64,000 bases of DNA from Pseudomonadota bacterium (lineage in GTDB: Bacteria; Desulfobacterota; Desulfovibrionia; Desulfovibrionales; Desulfovibrionaceae): contig JAEYDL010000011.1 of the NCBI GenBank assembly GCA_023403845.1, positions 1 to 64,000 on the forward strand. Direction: 5' to 3'. Shown piece after piece: positions 1-9,992 of the stretch. The notes beneath the pieces were generated by a model. The model searched no databases. It was not told where the DNA came from and saw nothing but the letters and a program-made list of their open reading frames with translations. Each line of letters starts with the position of its first letter. Positions within the stretch are counted from its first letter, which is position 1. A program made the translations under genes and the position numbers.

Positions 1-488
1 TCATGCAAGGCCGTATTGGGAAAAAAGATGGTCAGCAGCAGTTCCCGGGAAATGCGGGCATCCAGCACCACCCCGCCCTGCATCAGATCGCCGAGAGCCA
101 CATTGCCCTCAAGCACGATGAGCGCGCCGATACGGCGCTTGGCGAAATACTGGGATACCCAGACCAGATCCTCCACCATGCCTGCGGACATGGTGCGCCT
201 TTTCCACCACATGTAGTGTGTACCGACCGAGGCCAGAGCCTGCCGTATGTCGTCGTGGAACAGAACCACGAGCACAAGGAACAGCGAACCGAACAAATTT
301 TCGAGCAACCAGGTCAACGAATTGAGCCACAGATACTTGGAAACGGCGTAGAGGCCGATCAGTACCACCAGACCGGTAAGCGCGGCGAAGGCCCGCGTTC
401 CCCGGATCAGCAGGAGAATCCGGTACAGCAGCAGCGTAACCAGCGTCACATCCAGCATGTCCCGCCAGTAAGAAGCAAAAAAATCCAT
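1..488 (-). CDS. cdaA: Diadenylate cyclase CdaA, N-terminal part (cut by window edge)
   Basis: About 162 residues are visible before the reading frame runs off the left edge. CdaA makes cyclic di-AMP from two ATP at the inner membrane. The visible part shows three hydrophobic segments near the N-terminus (residues about 12-30, 33-50 and 58-78). They are followed by the DDIRQAL linker and the start of the DAC domain (YFAKRRIGALIVLE, then GVVLDARISRELLLTIF). The catalytic DGA and RHR motifs lie outside the window, so activity cannot be judged. The gene follows folP by about 40 bases, which is the usual folP-cdaA order. The ATG at 488 is preceded in frame by a GTG at 491 that sits at better distance (8 bases) from a GGAG, so either could be the start. 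Confidence 0.85.
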   Translation of the reverse strand, partial: MDFFASYWRDMLDVTLVTLLLYRILLLIRGTRAFAALTGLVVLIGLYAVSKYLWLNSLTWLLENLFGSLFLVLVVLFHDDIRQALASVGTHYMWWKRRTMSAGMVEDLVWVSQYFAKRRIGALIVLEGNVALGDLMQGGVVLDARISRELLLTIFFPNTALH

Positions 489-527
489 CACCGTCGTGAC
501 TCCGTCAGAAAACCAGTCGATTGCCCA

Positions 528-1388
528 TCAGGATACAAGTCCCGGCGTCATGGCCTGGACCAGTCGCAGCGCCTGCGCGCATCCCGTCACATCATGTACG
601 CGATGATACGGAATGCCCCGCGCGGCCAGAAGAGCTACCGCCAGTCTGGTCGGTTCGGCCCGATCCTCCACGCGGTCCAGTCCCAGAATCTCCCGGAACA
701 TGGATTTGCGCGACAACCCCACATACAGCGGTCTGCCCAAAGAAGCAAATCGCTCAAGCCCCTGCAAAAGCGCCTCTGTATGCGCCCGATTCTTGCCGAA
801 TCCGACGCCAGGATCAAGAACGATACGTTCTTCGGGCAACCCCGCCCGGACCAGCCGTTCCATGCAGCCTTCGAAAAAGGCCAGAATCTCTTCCACCACA
901 TCGTCGTAATGCGGAGCGATCTGCATGTCCTGCGGATTGCCCTGGCTGTGCATGAGCACATATCCGGGCTGGTATTCCGCCAGCACGTCGAGCAGCGCCG
1001 GGTCCTGCGAACAGGCAGACACGTCGTTGATGACATCCGCGCCGGCCTCCAGCGCGGCCCGCGCGGTTCCGGCCTTAAGCGTATCCACCGAAATGAACGC
1101 CTCCGGACGCGCCTCGCGAACCCGACGCAGCACCGGCAGCAGGCGGGCCGTTTCATCCTCCTCGCTGACAGGTACGGCAAAGGGACGCGTGGACTCGGCC
1201 CCGATGTCCAGCATGCCCGCCCCGGCGTCGAGCAATTCCAGTCCATGCCGGACGGCCGTTCCGGGATCAAAAAAGGAACCACCATCGGAAAAGGAATCCG
1301 GCGTGACGTTGAGAATGCCCACAAGGCAAAACGGAGCGGGGGTCACGACCCTTCCGCCCCGGACAGTCCAGGCGTTCATGTTGCGCAT
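528..1388 (-). CDS. folP: Dihydropteroate synthase
   Basis: This enzyme condenses 6-hydroxymethyl-dihydropterin pyrophosphate with p-aminobenzoate to give dihydropteroate in folate synthesis. About 286 residues form one TIM barrel. The family motifs are all present in order: NVTPDSFSDGG, GAESTRP, SVDT, DPGVGFGK and GLSRKSMF. The ATG at 1388 is chosen because a GGAG lies five bases upstream; an in-frame TTG at 1400 has no such site. It lies between ftsH and cdaA on the same strand, 63 bases after ftsH, with a hairpin in the gap. Nothing is missing from the catalytic core. Confidence 0.95.
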   Translation of the reverse strand: MRNMNAWTVRGGRVVTPAPFCLVGILNVTPDSFSDGGSFFDPGTAVRHGLELLDAGAGMLDIGAESTRPFAVPVSEEDETARLLPVLRRVREARPEAFISVDTLKAGTARAALEAGADVINDVSACSQDPALLDVLAEYQPGYVLMHSQGNPQDMQIAPHYDDVVEEILAFFEGCMERLVRAGLPEERIVLDPGVGFGKNRAHTEALLQGLERFASLGRPLYVGLSRKSMFREILGLDRVEDRAEPTRLAVALLAARGIPYHRVHDVTGCAQALRLVQAMTPGLVS

Positions 1389-1403
1389 CGCATGCTCCAA
1401 AGG

Positions 1404-1441
1404 AAGACTCCCCGCCCGGCGAAAGCCGAACGGGGAGTCTT
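1404..1441 (-). other. Intercistronic hairpin between ftsH and folP
   Basis: An 11-base perfect stem (AAGACTCCCCG with its complement) encloses a second short stem of four pairs. On the minus strand it lies after the ftsH stop and just before the folP ribosome binding site. It is followed only by TTCCTTT, which is a poor U-tract. It could be a weak terminator or a processing or attenuation element that lowers folP relative to ftsH. Confidence 0.5.
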
Positions 1442-1451
1442 GCGTCAGGGT

Positions 1452-3431
<1,980 letters not shown>

Positions 3432-3768
3432 AAGTTACCTCCGTACGATTCTCCGCCCTGAAAAAGTTGACCGGAGAATCTTCGCGTACAGTGTAAGTTC
3501 TCTTGTTCCGTTTGACAACGGCGAGAACGGCCCGGAACATGCGGTTCCCGGGGCGAACAAAAGAGCTTCCGCATGGTCATACGGGAAACAATGGTACAAT
3601 ATCAATAGATTATAGTGTAGAAAAAACGTTTTTCGCTTACCGAAAGAAATATTGTGCATATCTGGCCGGATTTCAGCACAAGGAAAATAATCGAAGAAAG
3701 CCCGGCGGACCGACAAAAAACGCCCCGGCAACGGAAGCTGCCGGGGCGTCGACCTGTTCAGATCGAAA
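3432..3768. other. Intergenic region upstream of ftsH
   Basis: This 337-base gap holds the terminator of the RRM gene at its right end and the 5' region of ftsH. An AT-rich patch around 3600-3660 carries a perfect TATAAT on the minus strand (3614-3609), but no good -35 hexamer stands 16-18 bases before it. Short reading frames here look like noise. Confidence 0.5.
3715..3748 (-). terminator. Rho-independent terminator of the RRM gene
   Basis: On the minus strand a GC-rich stem (CGCCCCGGCAGC pairing with GTTGCCGGGGCG, 3721-3748) is followed directly by six T residues. It lies about 20 bases after the stop codon of the RNA-binding protein. Confidence 0.92.
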
Positions 3769-4035
3769 CTAGTAACGAGGAGGACGCGGGGCGCGGGGCT
3801 TGGCTTCATTCACGCGCAGGGTCCGACCACCGAAGTTCGCATTATCCAGAGCTTCGATCGCAGCGGTAGCGCCGGGCTCATCCATTTCAACAAAACCGAA
3901 ACCACGGGCGCGGCCGGTTTCGCGGTCGCTCACGAGCTTCACGGAGACTACCGGACCGTAATCGGCGAAAAGGCTCTGAACTTGTTCCTCAGTAGCGGAC
4001 CAGGGAAGGTTGCCGACATAAATAGACTTGGCCAT
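3769..4035 (-). CDS. Small RRM-type RNA-binding protein
   Basis: This 88-residue protein is a single RNA recognition motif with a short basic, proline-rich tail (PRAPRPPRY). RNP2 reads IYVGNL at residues 4-9 and RNP1 reads RGFGFVEM at about 45-52. Such proteins occur in cyanobacteria and several proteobacteria and are often cold-responsive. Function beyond RNA binding is inferred. The ATG at 4035 is chosen because GAGAGG stands seven bases upstream; the longer in-frame extension has no coding character. It is a single-gene unit with its own strong terminator. Confidence 0.9.
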   Translation of the reverse strand: MAKSIYVGNLPWSATEEQVQSLFADYGPVVSVKLVSDRETGRARGFGFVEMDEPGATAAIEALDNANFGGRTLRVNEAKPRAPRPPRY

Positions 4036-4334
4036 GAAAAAACCTCTCAAAATAGACACCACATGCCCGCGCTTGGCCATCTCCAAAAACGCCTTGGTGA
4101 TGACGCGGTTCCTTATGAGAGAACCATGCCCGACCCATGCGCCGAAGTCAATGGCCAGACGTACTTTTCTAGCGCGTTGACCCAAAAAAAGTGATGCTTT
4201 TCCCCAGCAGCTTTCCCAAACGGAATCAATGAGCGGAAAATCGGCGAAAGCGAAGCGTTTATTTTCCCATTACACTACGTATCTCTAGACAAAAAAGGTC
4301 ATGTCGGTCTTTTCCGGACCACTTGAGCGCTCTT
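4036..4334. other. Intergenic region between the RRM gene and mtaB
   Basis: About 300 bases with falling GC content. It holds the presumed promoter of the RRM gene and the 3' end of mtaB. A TGTAAT hexamer occurs near 4270 on the minus strand, but no convincing -35 partner is seen. I find no terminator with a U-tract and no gene. Confidence 0.4.
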
Positions 4335-5747
4335 TCACAGAAGGATCGGTTCCACGATCAATCCACCGCGCTCCACACGCAGGGGACGGACAGGAACAAG
4401 TGTATGACCGGCCCCCCGCAACGGCACGCTCAGGCGGCAGGGCACATAACAGGCGTCGACGCCGTGCTGCCCCCGTACGTTTTCCGCATTGTCATTGCTG
4501 TCCAGAGCAATCAGAAGATTCTTCTCCCGCAGGCTCGCCTCCCAGAAGGCGCGACGTTTCGTCTCCACCAGCGTGCGCACACGGGCGGCACGGCTCTGGC
4601 GCTCGGCCTTCCCCACCTGATCCGGCAGCCCTGCGGCAACAGTGCCGGGGCGCGCGGAAAAGGGGAACACATGGGCGTAGGTGAGCGGCAATTCCCGAAC
4701 TACTTCCAGTGTTTCCTGCACATGCGTCTCGGTTTCTCCAGGGAAGCCCATGAGAATATCAGCGCCCAGCCCGAAACGGGGCCAGATGCCGGATACAGCG
4801 CGGATGGCCTCGATCAGCCCTTCCGGGGCATAATGTCCCCGGCGCATGGCCGAAAGCACGGCAGGACTGCCGCTTTGCAGAGAAACGTGGAGCTGGGGGC
4901 AAACAAGACGCGAAGAGGCGAGACAGTCGACGGCACGCGGCGTCAGCTGCGCCGGGTCTACGGAACTGATGCGCAGACGGGCAGGATCGGACCGCTCCGC
5001 TCCGCTCCAGTCAGGAGCAAGCTCCCGGTCCAGCCAGGCGATCAAGTCCCAGAAATCGCGCACATCCCCCTCACGAACCGCATACTGCCTCAGATTGATG
5101 CCTGAAAGCATGATTTCGCGGTAACCAGCGTCAAGCAGACGCCGCAGCTCCTCAAGGCATTCACGCGGGGAGCGACTGCGGGCCGGACCGCGCGTCAGAG
5201 GAACGATGCAATAGGTGCAGCCGTGCGAACAGCCGTCCTGAACCTTGAGCACAGGACGGGCGCGTCGAAAACCACTGATGGCGAAAGGAGGATAGACCCG
5301 CTCCGACGAAACGGACGAATCCGTCTGCGTACGGGAACGCTGTTTCCTCTGCGCCGGAAACAGCTCCAGCATGGGGGAAACCTTCAGGCGTTCGAGCTGC
5401 GTCAACGGAGGCTGCTCCAGCAGCAGGGCCTTGCCAGCCTGACCTGCTACGGCCACCACTCCGGGCAGAGCCACCAGCTCCTCTCCGGCGGCCTCGGCGG
5501 CGCAACCAGTGATGATGATCCGGGCCTCAGGAGCCTCGCGACTCAGGCGGTGCACGGCCTGACGCGCGTCCGCAACCGCATTGGCGGTCACGGCGCAGGT
5601 GTTCAGCAACACCACATCGGCGACGGCGGGATCGTCGGTTTCCGTCCCGTTCATGGTCAACCACGCTTCACGCAGGGACTGAGACTCGTACTGGTTGACC
5701 TTGCAGCCGAACGTCTGCACGCAGAACGTCCAGGAAGAATACGGCAT
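4335..5747 (-). CDS. mtaB: MtaB-type tRNA (N6-threonylcarbamoyladenosine-37) methylthiotransferase
   Basis: This is a radical-SAM methylthiotransferase of about 470 residues that adds a methylthio group to t6A37 of tRNA. The N-terminal UPF0004 domain carries three iron-sulfur cysteines in TFGCKVNQ, LNTCAV and ITGCAAE. The central radical-SAM motif is CSHGCTYC (CxxxCxxC), followed by the typical VPLTRGPARSR stretch. FGCKVNQYES points to MtaB rather than MiaB or RimO. The start at 5747 has GGAGG five bases upstream. The longer open frame extends backwards over greA and is not coding there. It is downstream of greA, in the same direction. Confidence 0.92.
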   Translation of the reverse strand: MPYSSWTFCVQTFGCKVNQYESQSLREAWLTMNGTETDDPAVADVVLLNTCAVTANAVADARQAVHRLSREAPEARIIITGCAAEAAGEELVALPGVVAVAGQAGKALLLEQPPLTQLERLKVSPMLELFPAQRKQRSRTQTDSSVSSERVYPPFAISGFRRARPVLKVQDGCSHGCTYCIVPLTRGPARSRSPRECLEELRRLLDAGYREIMLSGINLRQYAVREGDVRDFWDLIAWLDRELAPDWSGAERSDPARLRISSVDPAQLTPRAVDCLASSRLVCPQLHVSLQSGSPAVLSAMRRGHYAPEGLIEAIRAVSGIWPRFGLGADILMGFPGETETHVQETLEVVRELPLTYAHVFPFSARPGTVAAGLPDQVGKAERQSRAARVRTLVETKRRAFWEASLREKNLLIALDSNDNAENVRGQHGVDACYVPCRLSVPLRGAGHTLVPVRPLRVERGGLIVEPILL

Positions 5748-5916
5748 GCGAGCCTCCATGCGGGCTGCCCCGCCGCATGACCGGAAGGGACCCCACAGGG
5801 CGGGAGTCCGAAATCGACACGCGGAGGAGCCGTTGTTCTGAAGTGAAAGAAGGGAATCAGGGGGTCCGGCCCGGCATTCACCGCTTCCGCCACGGCATTC
5901 GGACCCCGACGCGGGG

Positions 5917-6399
5917 TTACCCCTTGTGCTTGCCGAATCTGATGTCGATGATCTCGTAATTGATCCGACCACGAGGAGCGTCGACGACGATCTCGTCCCC
6001 CACCTCCTTGCCGAGGAGCGCCCTGCCCACGGGCGACTGAATGGAGATCGATCCATTGGAATAGTCGGCTTCATCGGGACCGAGAAGCGTAAACTCGCGT
6101 TCCTCGCCGGAATCGATGTCCTCAACTACTACGGTCGCGCCAAAGATGGCCTTCTCGCTGGACAGCGTGGACAGGTCGATGACGTTGAACAGGCCCATAC
6201 GGGATTCGATATACTTGATGCGGGCTTCCAGCATTCCCTGACGCTCGCGAGCGGCGTCATAGCCGGCATTTTCCTTCAGGTCGCCCTCTTCCCGGGCCTC
6301 CTTGATGGCCTGAATGACTTCCGGGCGTTCCTTCTTCAGGCGATCCAGCTCCTGTTCAAGCGCCTGGAAGCCTTCCTTAGAAATGGGGATACTGCTCAT
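5917..6399 (-). CDS. greA: Transcription elongation factor GreA
   Basis: GreA binds in the RNA polymerase secondary channel and stimulates cleavage of backtracked RNA. The 160-residue protein has the N-terminal antiparallel coiled coil with the acidic tip REEGDLKENA (about residues 38-47). The C-terminal FKBP-like domain includes SPVGRALLGKEVGD. Two adjacent ATG codons (6402 and 6399) are possible; the second has GGAG seven bases upstream and gives the usual MSSIPIS start. The upstream leader contains its own promoter and an intrinsic terminator about 40 bases before the start, described separately. Confidence 0.96.
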   Translation of the reverse strand: MSSIPISKEGFQALEQELDRLKKERPEVIQAIKEAREEGDLKENAGYDAARERQGMLEARIKYIESRMGLFNVIDLSTLSSEKAIFGATVVVEDIDSGEEREFTLLGPDEADYSNGSISIQSPVGRALLGKEVGDEIVVDAPRGRINYEIIDIRFGKHKG

Positions 6400-6440
6400 C
6401 ATTTCTCTCCTGCAATATTCTCGCGGAAATCACCGCATAC

Positions 6441-6474
6441 AAAAAAAAACGCCCCCCTTCGCTTGCGCGAAGGG
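6441..6474 (-). terminator. Intrinsic terminator in the greA leader (attenuator)
   Basis: On the minus strand CCCTTCGC, GCAA loop, GCGAAGGG (6474-6455) is followed after GGGCG by nine T residues (6449-6441). No minus-strand gene lies upstream for more than 2 kb, so this terminator can only stop transcription that is heading into greA. The GNRA-type loop and long U-tract suggest an efficient stop. Confidence 0.85.
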
Positions 6475-6497
6475 TGGAGCCTCTGGCGATTGCCGTT
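6441..6497 (-). ncRNA. Predicted short greA leader RNA (GraL-like)
   Basis: Transcription from the promoter at 6532-6504 would start near 6497. If it stops at the terminator, it yields an RNA of about 55-60 bases. In E. coli the greA leader makes short terminated RNAs called GraL from the same kind of arrangement. Here no sequence similarity is claimed, only the same layout. The transcript itself is inferred. Confidence 0.5.
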
Positions 6498-6503
6498 GTC
6501 TTC

Positions 6504-6532
6504 TTTTTAGTCCATCCCCCGGAAGAGGTCAA
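6504..6532 (-). promoter_or_regulatory. Sigma70-type promoter of greA
   Basis: On the minus strand TTGACC (6532-6527), a 17-base spacer and TAAAAA (6509-6504) match the consensus at five and four of six positions. It lies about 105-135 bases before the greA start and just upstream of the leader terminator. Confidence 0.65.
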
Positions 6533-6539
6533 GCAGCGC

Positions 6540-6845
6540 TCCGATAAGCGCCCGCCTCCTCCTTTTCATTCCCCGGAAAGGAATCAGAACCAAAACGGAT
6601 GATCCTTTTCAAAAATCAGCTCGCTCAGGCATGGAGACGGGTTGCGCCATCGGGCTGGAGCAGGTATCAAGAATGCATTCGTCAAAGCTCCGGCTTCCGG
6701 GCCGGACGGATCGGACGCCCGGAAAGAACTCCGAATGAAGCGTTTCCCTTCCGCCCGCGCAAGCGCCGCAGCGAGAATGCGCACTGATCGCTCACAGGAT
6801 TCCAGCACGGTCGCCGCACGGCGTCCCGTGATCGTTGGGGGAGAG
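6540..6845. other. Intergenic region between greA leader and the MprF-like gene
   Basis: This stretch separates the divergently transcribed greA and the membrane protein gene. An open frame continues upstream of the membrane protein start (from 6642), but its predicted residues are basic and low in hydrophobicity, unlike the protein that follows. I see no other gene. Confidence 0.4.
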
Positions 6846-8396
6846 ATGCTGAAAAAGACAGGGATGTTTCTGAAACGCCTCCTGCGTGCCATGGGGCCCG
6901 TGCTTATCGCCTGTATTTTCCTCGGCGCGGTCTATCTGCTGTATAAGGAAATAAGCAAATACAGCATCTCCGACATCAAGATGAGCCTGTCCCAGATCTC
7001 GACAGGCAGCATCCTGCTCTCCTTGTTCCTCGCCGTCATCAACTACATCATTCTCATCGGCTACGACTGGCTGGCCCTCAAAGGCATCCACAAGGTTCTC
7101 CCCCTGACCAGAGTTTCCCTTGTCTCCTTCGTCGGGCAGGCTGTGAGCTACAACTTCGGTGCGCTGCTCGGGGGCAGCACGGTCCGTTTCCGGTTCTATT
7201 CGAGCTGGGGCTTTGCGCCCATGGATATCGTCCGCCTCGTGCTTATGCTCGCAATCACTTTCTGGGTCGGCGCGCTGGGACTCGTAGGGGCCATCTTCGT
7301 AATCGCGCCTCCCGACATTCCGGCGGAACTCGGCATGCACATGCCCATCAGTCCGCGACCACTGGGAATGATTCTGGTGCTCATCGCCGCAAGCTATCTT
7401 GTAGTCTGCAAGCTCATTCACAAGCCCATCCATATTTTCGGCAAGGAGTTCGCCTTTCCGCCCTTTCATATCGCCGTGGCGCAGCTGCTGGTAGCCGGGG
7501 CTGACCTCATCGCGGCCGGCGCCTGTCTCTACGTGCTGCTGCCGCCGGACAGCGGCGTCTCGTTCATCGAATTCCTGCCCTCCTATCTCATGGGCATGGT
7601 GGCTGTAGTGCTCACCCATGTACCCGGCGGCGCGGGCGTGCTGGAAGTCGTGATTCTGCATCTGACAACGGCTTCGCGTCAGGACGTGCTCGCCGCGCTG
7701 TTATGCTTCCGGGTCATTTATTATCTGCTGCCCCTGCTTCTCGCGGCAGTTATCTTCGCTCTGTACGAAATCCGCCTTCAGACATCCCAAAATTCCGGCG
7801 CACTGCACAACGCGGGGCGCTGGATGCGCGCCTTCGCGCCCACGATCATGTCCTTTGCTGTCTTCGCCGCCGGGATGCTCCTCTGCTTCTCCGTGGTTCT
7901 TCCCTCTACGCCGGAACATCTTCTGCACATGCAGGACATCATCCCCGCCTGGATATCCGCCACGGCCAGCGTGCTCACCGGTGTGACCGGCGTGCTGCTC
8001 CTCTTTCTGGCCCGCGGCATCCAGCACCGCCAGCAACGTCCCTGCAACGCCGCCCTGCTGGCGCTCGTCGTCGGCATCGCCGGTTCACTGCTGTATTCCA
8101 TGAACTGGGGGATCGCCGTCCTTCTGCTGCTCGCGGTCTTCTGCGTGCTTTCAGTGCGCGGACGCTGTCGCCGTCCCTCCTCCATCTGGAAGCTCCATGC
8201 CTCCCCCCGCTGGCTGGCCTTCACCTTCGGAACGATTCTCTGTTCCGCGGGCCTCGGCATAGCTCTGTACCATTCGGACGGAGCGCGTCTGATCTTCGTC
8301 CTTGTCGCCGAGGCACTGCTTCTCGCAGCTCTGGCGTACCGCTACACGCGTACGACCGAACTCCGGAACGTCAAAAAAATCGCCCCTTCCGCGTAA
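6846..8396 (+). CDS. MprF/UPF0104-like multi-pass membrane protein without synthase domain
   Basis: About 516 residues, nearly all hydrophobic, with roughly 13-14 membrane segments. The first 340 residues match the lysylphosphatidylglycerol synthase transmembrane (UPF0104, YbhN) family. Typical signs are GQAVSYNFGALLGGSTVRFRF and HVPGGAGVLEVVIL. In MprF this region acts as a lipid flippase and is followed by a soluble aminoacyltransferase domain. Here a further six-segment block follows and the protein then ends, so only the membrane part of MprF is present. A role in lipid translocation is inferred. The ATG at 6846 follows GGGGGAGAG with a short spacer; an upstream start cannot be excluded. 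Confidence 0.8.
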   Translation: MLKKTGMFLKRLLRAMGPVLIACIFLGAVYLLYKEISKYSISDIKMSLSQISTGSILLSLFLAVINYIILIGYDWLALKGIHKVLPLTRVSLVSFVGQAVSYNFGALLGGSTVRFRFYSSWGFAPMDIVRLVLMLAITFWVGALGLVGAIFVIAPPDIPAELGMHMPISPRPLGMILVLIAASYLVVCKLIHKPIHIFGKEFAFPPFHIAVAQLLVAGADLIAAGACLYVLLPPDSGVSFIEFLPSYLMGMVAVVLTHVPGGAGVLEVVILHLTTASRQDVLAALLCFRVIYYLLPLLLAAVIFALYEIRLQTSQNSGALHNAGRWMRAFAPTIMSFAVFAAGMLLCFSVVLPSTPEHLLHMQDIIPAWISATASVLTGVTGVLLLFLARGIQHRQQRPCNAALLALVVGIAGSLLYSMNWGIAVLLLLAVFCVLSVRGRCRRPSSIWKLHASPRWLAFTFGTILCSAGLGIALYHSDGARLIFVLVAEALLLAALAYRYTRTTELRNVKKIAPSA

Positions 8397-8443
8397 CCCT
8401 GTCTTCGAATCCCGCGCAACGATGTGGGATGAATGAATCTCAC

Positions 8444-8477
8444 AAAAAGCCCCCGGCAAGGACTGACCTTGTCGGGG
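8444..8477 (-). terminator. Terminator of the radical-SAM gene
   Basis: On the minus strand CCCCGACAAGG and CCTTGCCGGGG form an 11-base stem with one G-T pair. They are followed by GCTTTTTG. It lies 23 bases after the stop of the minus-strand radical-SAM gene. Confidence 0.85.
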
Positions 8478-8499
8478 ACTCCCCACATTGCGGATTTGC

Positions 8500-9810
8500 C
8501 TAATCTCTGTTCGGCATCGGCGTATCGCCAAGGTCGGCCTTATCGCCCAGCCACGGATTGAAATAACCGTAGGAGATCCACGGACAGGCCCGACGAATGC
8601 GTTTGCGGAAATTGTTCAGACCAACGGACGGACCGAACTCGATGCCCTGCAAAATGGTCGGATAGTATTCGGGATCGATGTTCAGATTGCGCAACTGAAT
8701 CATGCTCACACCCGTGGAAGTCAGAAGCTCGATCAGAGCCTCTATTTCCGTCTCGGTATCAGTCACACCGGGGAAATACAGCAGATTGATGGCTACATGG
8801 ACTCCGCGCGAGCGCGCCTCGCAAATTGAGCGGCGCACGTCGTCGAAGGTATAGCCGTTGGGCCGATAGTAACGGTTATAGACCTCCGGTCGAGCGCTGT
8901 TCATGCTCACGCGCAGGGAGGTCAGGCCGGCGTCGGCCAGTTCCGCAACGGCATCAGGACGGGAGGCGTTGGAATTAAGGTTGATCGTCCCGCGCCCGCC
9001 CTCCTCGCGGAAACGCCGCACAGCCTCGATAAGCAGGGGCGCGACGGTCAGCGGCTCGCCCTCGCACCCCTGCCCGAAGGAAAAGACGGGATTTCTGGTC
9101 TCATTACGCCCGTGATAACGCAACAGTTCGAGAATTTCGTCCGCCGTGGGCGTAAAGGTCATGCGGTTCTGCGGAGTGGCGCAGATCTTCGACGTATCGT
9201 CCTTCTGGGAAATACAACCGATACAGCGCGCATTGCACACGCGCGACGTGGGAATGGGCGCCTCGTAACGCCCCAGACACAGATTACGGGCGGCGGGACA
9301 GGCATAGCGCAACACGCAGTTCTGCATAAGATGCTGCATGAGCCGGTTATTCGGAAACGCGCGCATGATTTCGTCAGCCGCCTTGCGGATCTTTTTACCC
9401 GCAATGCCGGAAAAGACCTGCCGTGTATCCTCGTCCACACGCTTTGCACAAACATAAAAGCGCCCGTTGGCGAAACCTACCGCGCCATAGGCGAACAGCG
9501 GCAGCATGGGTGCGTTCCCGTCGGTTTCGTACACGGGATGCGCGGTCAACGTATGGGCTGGTGCTGCAAACGCGGCCACAGCCAGATCCTCCATGACTTC
9601 GGTCTCCCCGGTTTCCGGGTTCAGCCCTACGGCGTGACGTCCCGGCAACATGAACAGCTCGCTTTCATCAGGGAGCGGGATCAGCTCATCGGGCCGGGGC
9701 AGACTCCACTCATCGCCGCGGCGGCACAACAGCAGAAGTTCCGGATGATCATAAATGTGGCCCTGTTTGTCGGCGAACAGCATATGGGGGCGGATGGAAG
9801 GCGAAGCCAT
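8500..9810 (-). CDS. Radical-SAM protein of unassigned function with extra cysteines
   Basis: The 436-residue protein has a radical-SAM motif VCNARCIGC (C192, C196, C199) that binds the 4Fe-4S cluster cleaving S-adenosylmethionine. After it come FSFGQGCEGEPL and SLRVSMNSARPEVYNRYY, typical of the radical-SAM barrel. The N-terminal 190 residues are not a domain I recognise. They hold three closely spaced cysteines (C165, C171, C178) just before the motif, which could bind a further cluster. The start at 9810 has AAGGA eight bases upstream. It is transcribed alone, divergent from the small gene at 9993. Its substrate cannot be named from sequence or context. Confidence 0.85.
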   Translation of the reverse strand: MASPSIRPHMLFADKQGHIYDHPELLLLCRRGDEWSLPRPDELIPLPDESELFMLPGRHAVGLNPETGETEVMEDLAVAAFAAPAHTLTAHPVYETDGNAPMLPLFAYGAVGFANGRFYVCAKRVDEDTRQVFSGIAGKKIRKAADEIMRAFPNNRLMQHLMQNCVLRYACPAARNLCLGRYEAPIPTSRVCNARCIGCISQKDDTSKICATPQNRMTFTPTADEILELLRYHGRNETRNPVFSFGQGCEGEPLTVAPLLIEAVRRFREEGGRGTINLNSNASRPDAVAELADAGLTSLRVSMNSARPEVYNRYYRPNGYTFDDVRRSICEARSRGVHVAINLLYFPGVTDTETEIEALIELLTSTGVSMIQLRNLNIDPEYYPTILQGIEFGPSVGLNNFRKRIRRACPWISYGYFNPWLGDKADLGDTPMPNRD

Positions 9811-9992
9811 TGGACAAGTCCTTGCGGTTATGGTCGATGAGGATTACGAATGCGGTACTGGTACTGGATGTGCCGGAACAGCGCAAGTCCCGGACTGGAA
9901 TTCCTTACGGGGCGGGACTTCATGAACCATCCCCGGCCACAGAAAAATCGATGCGAAATCCGTCCCGACGGATCGGACGAACAGGAGCGGAC

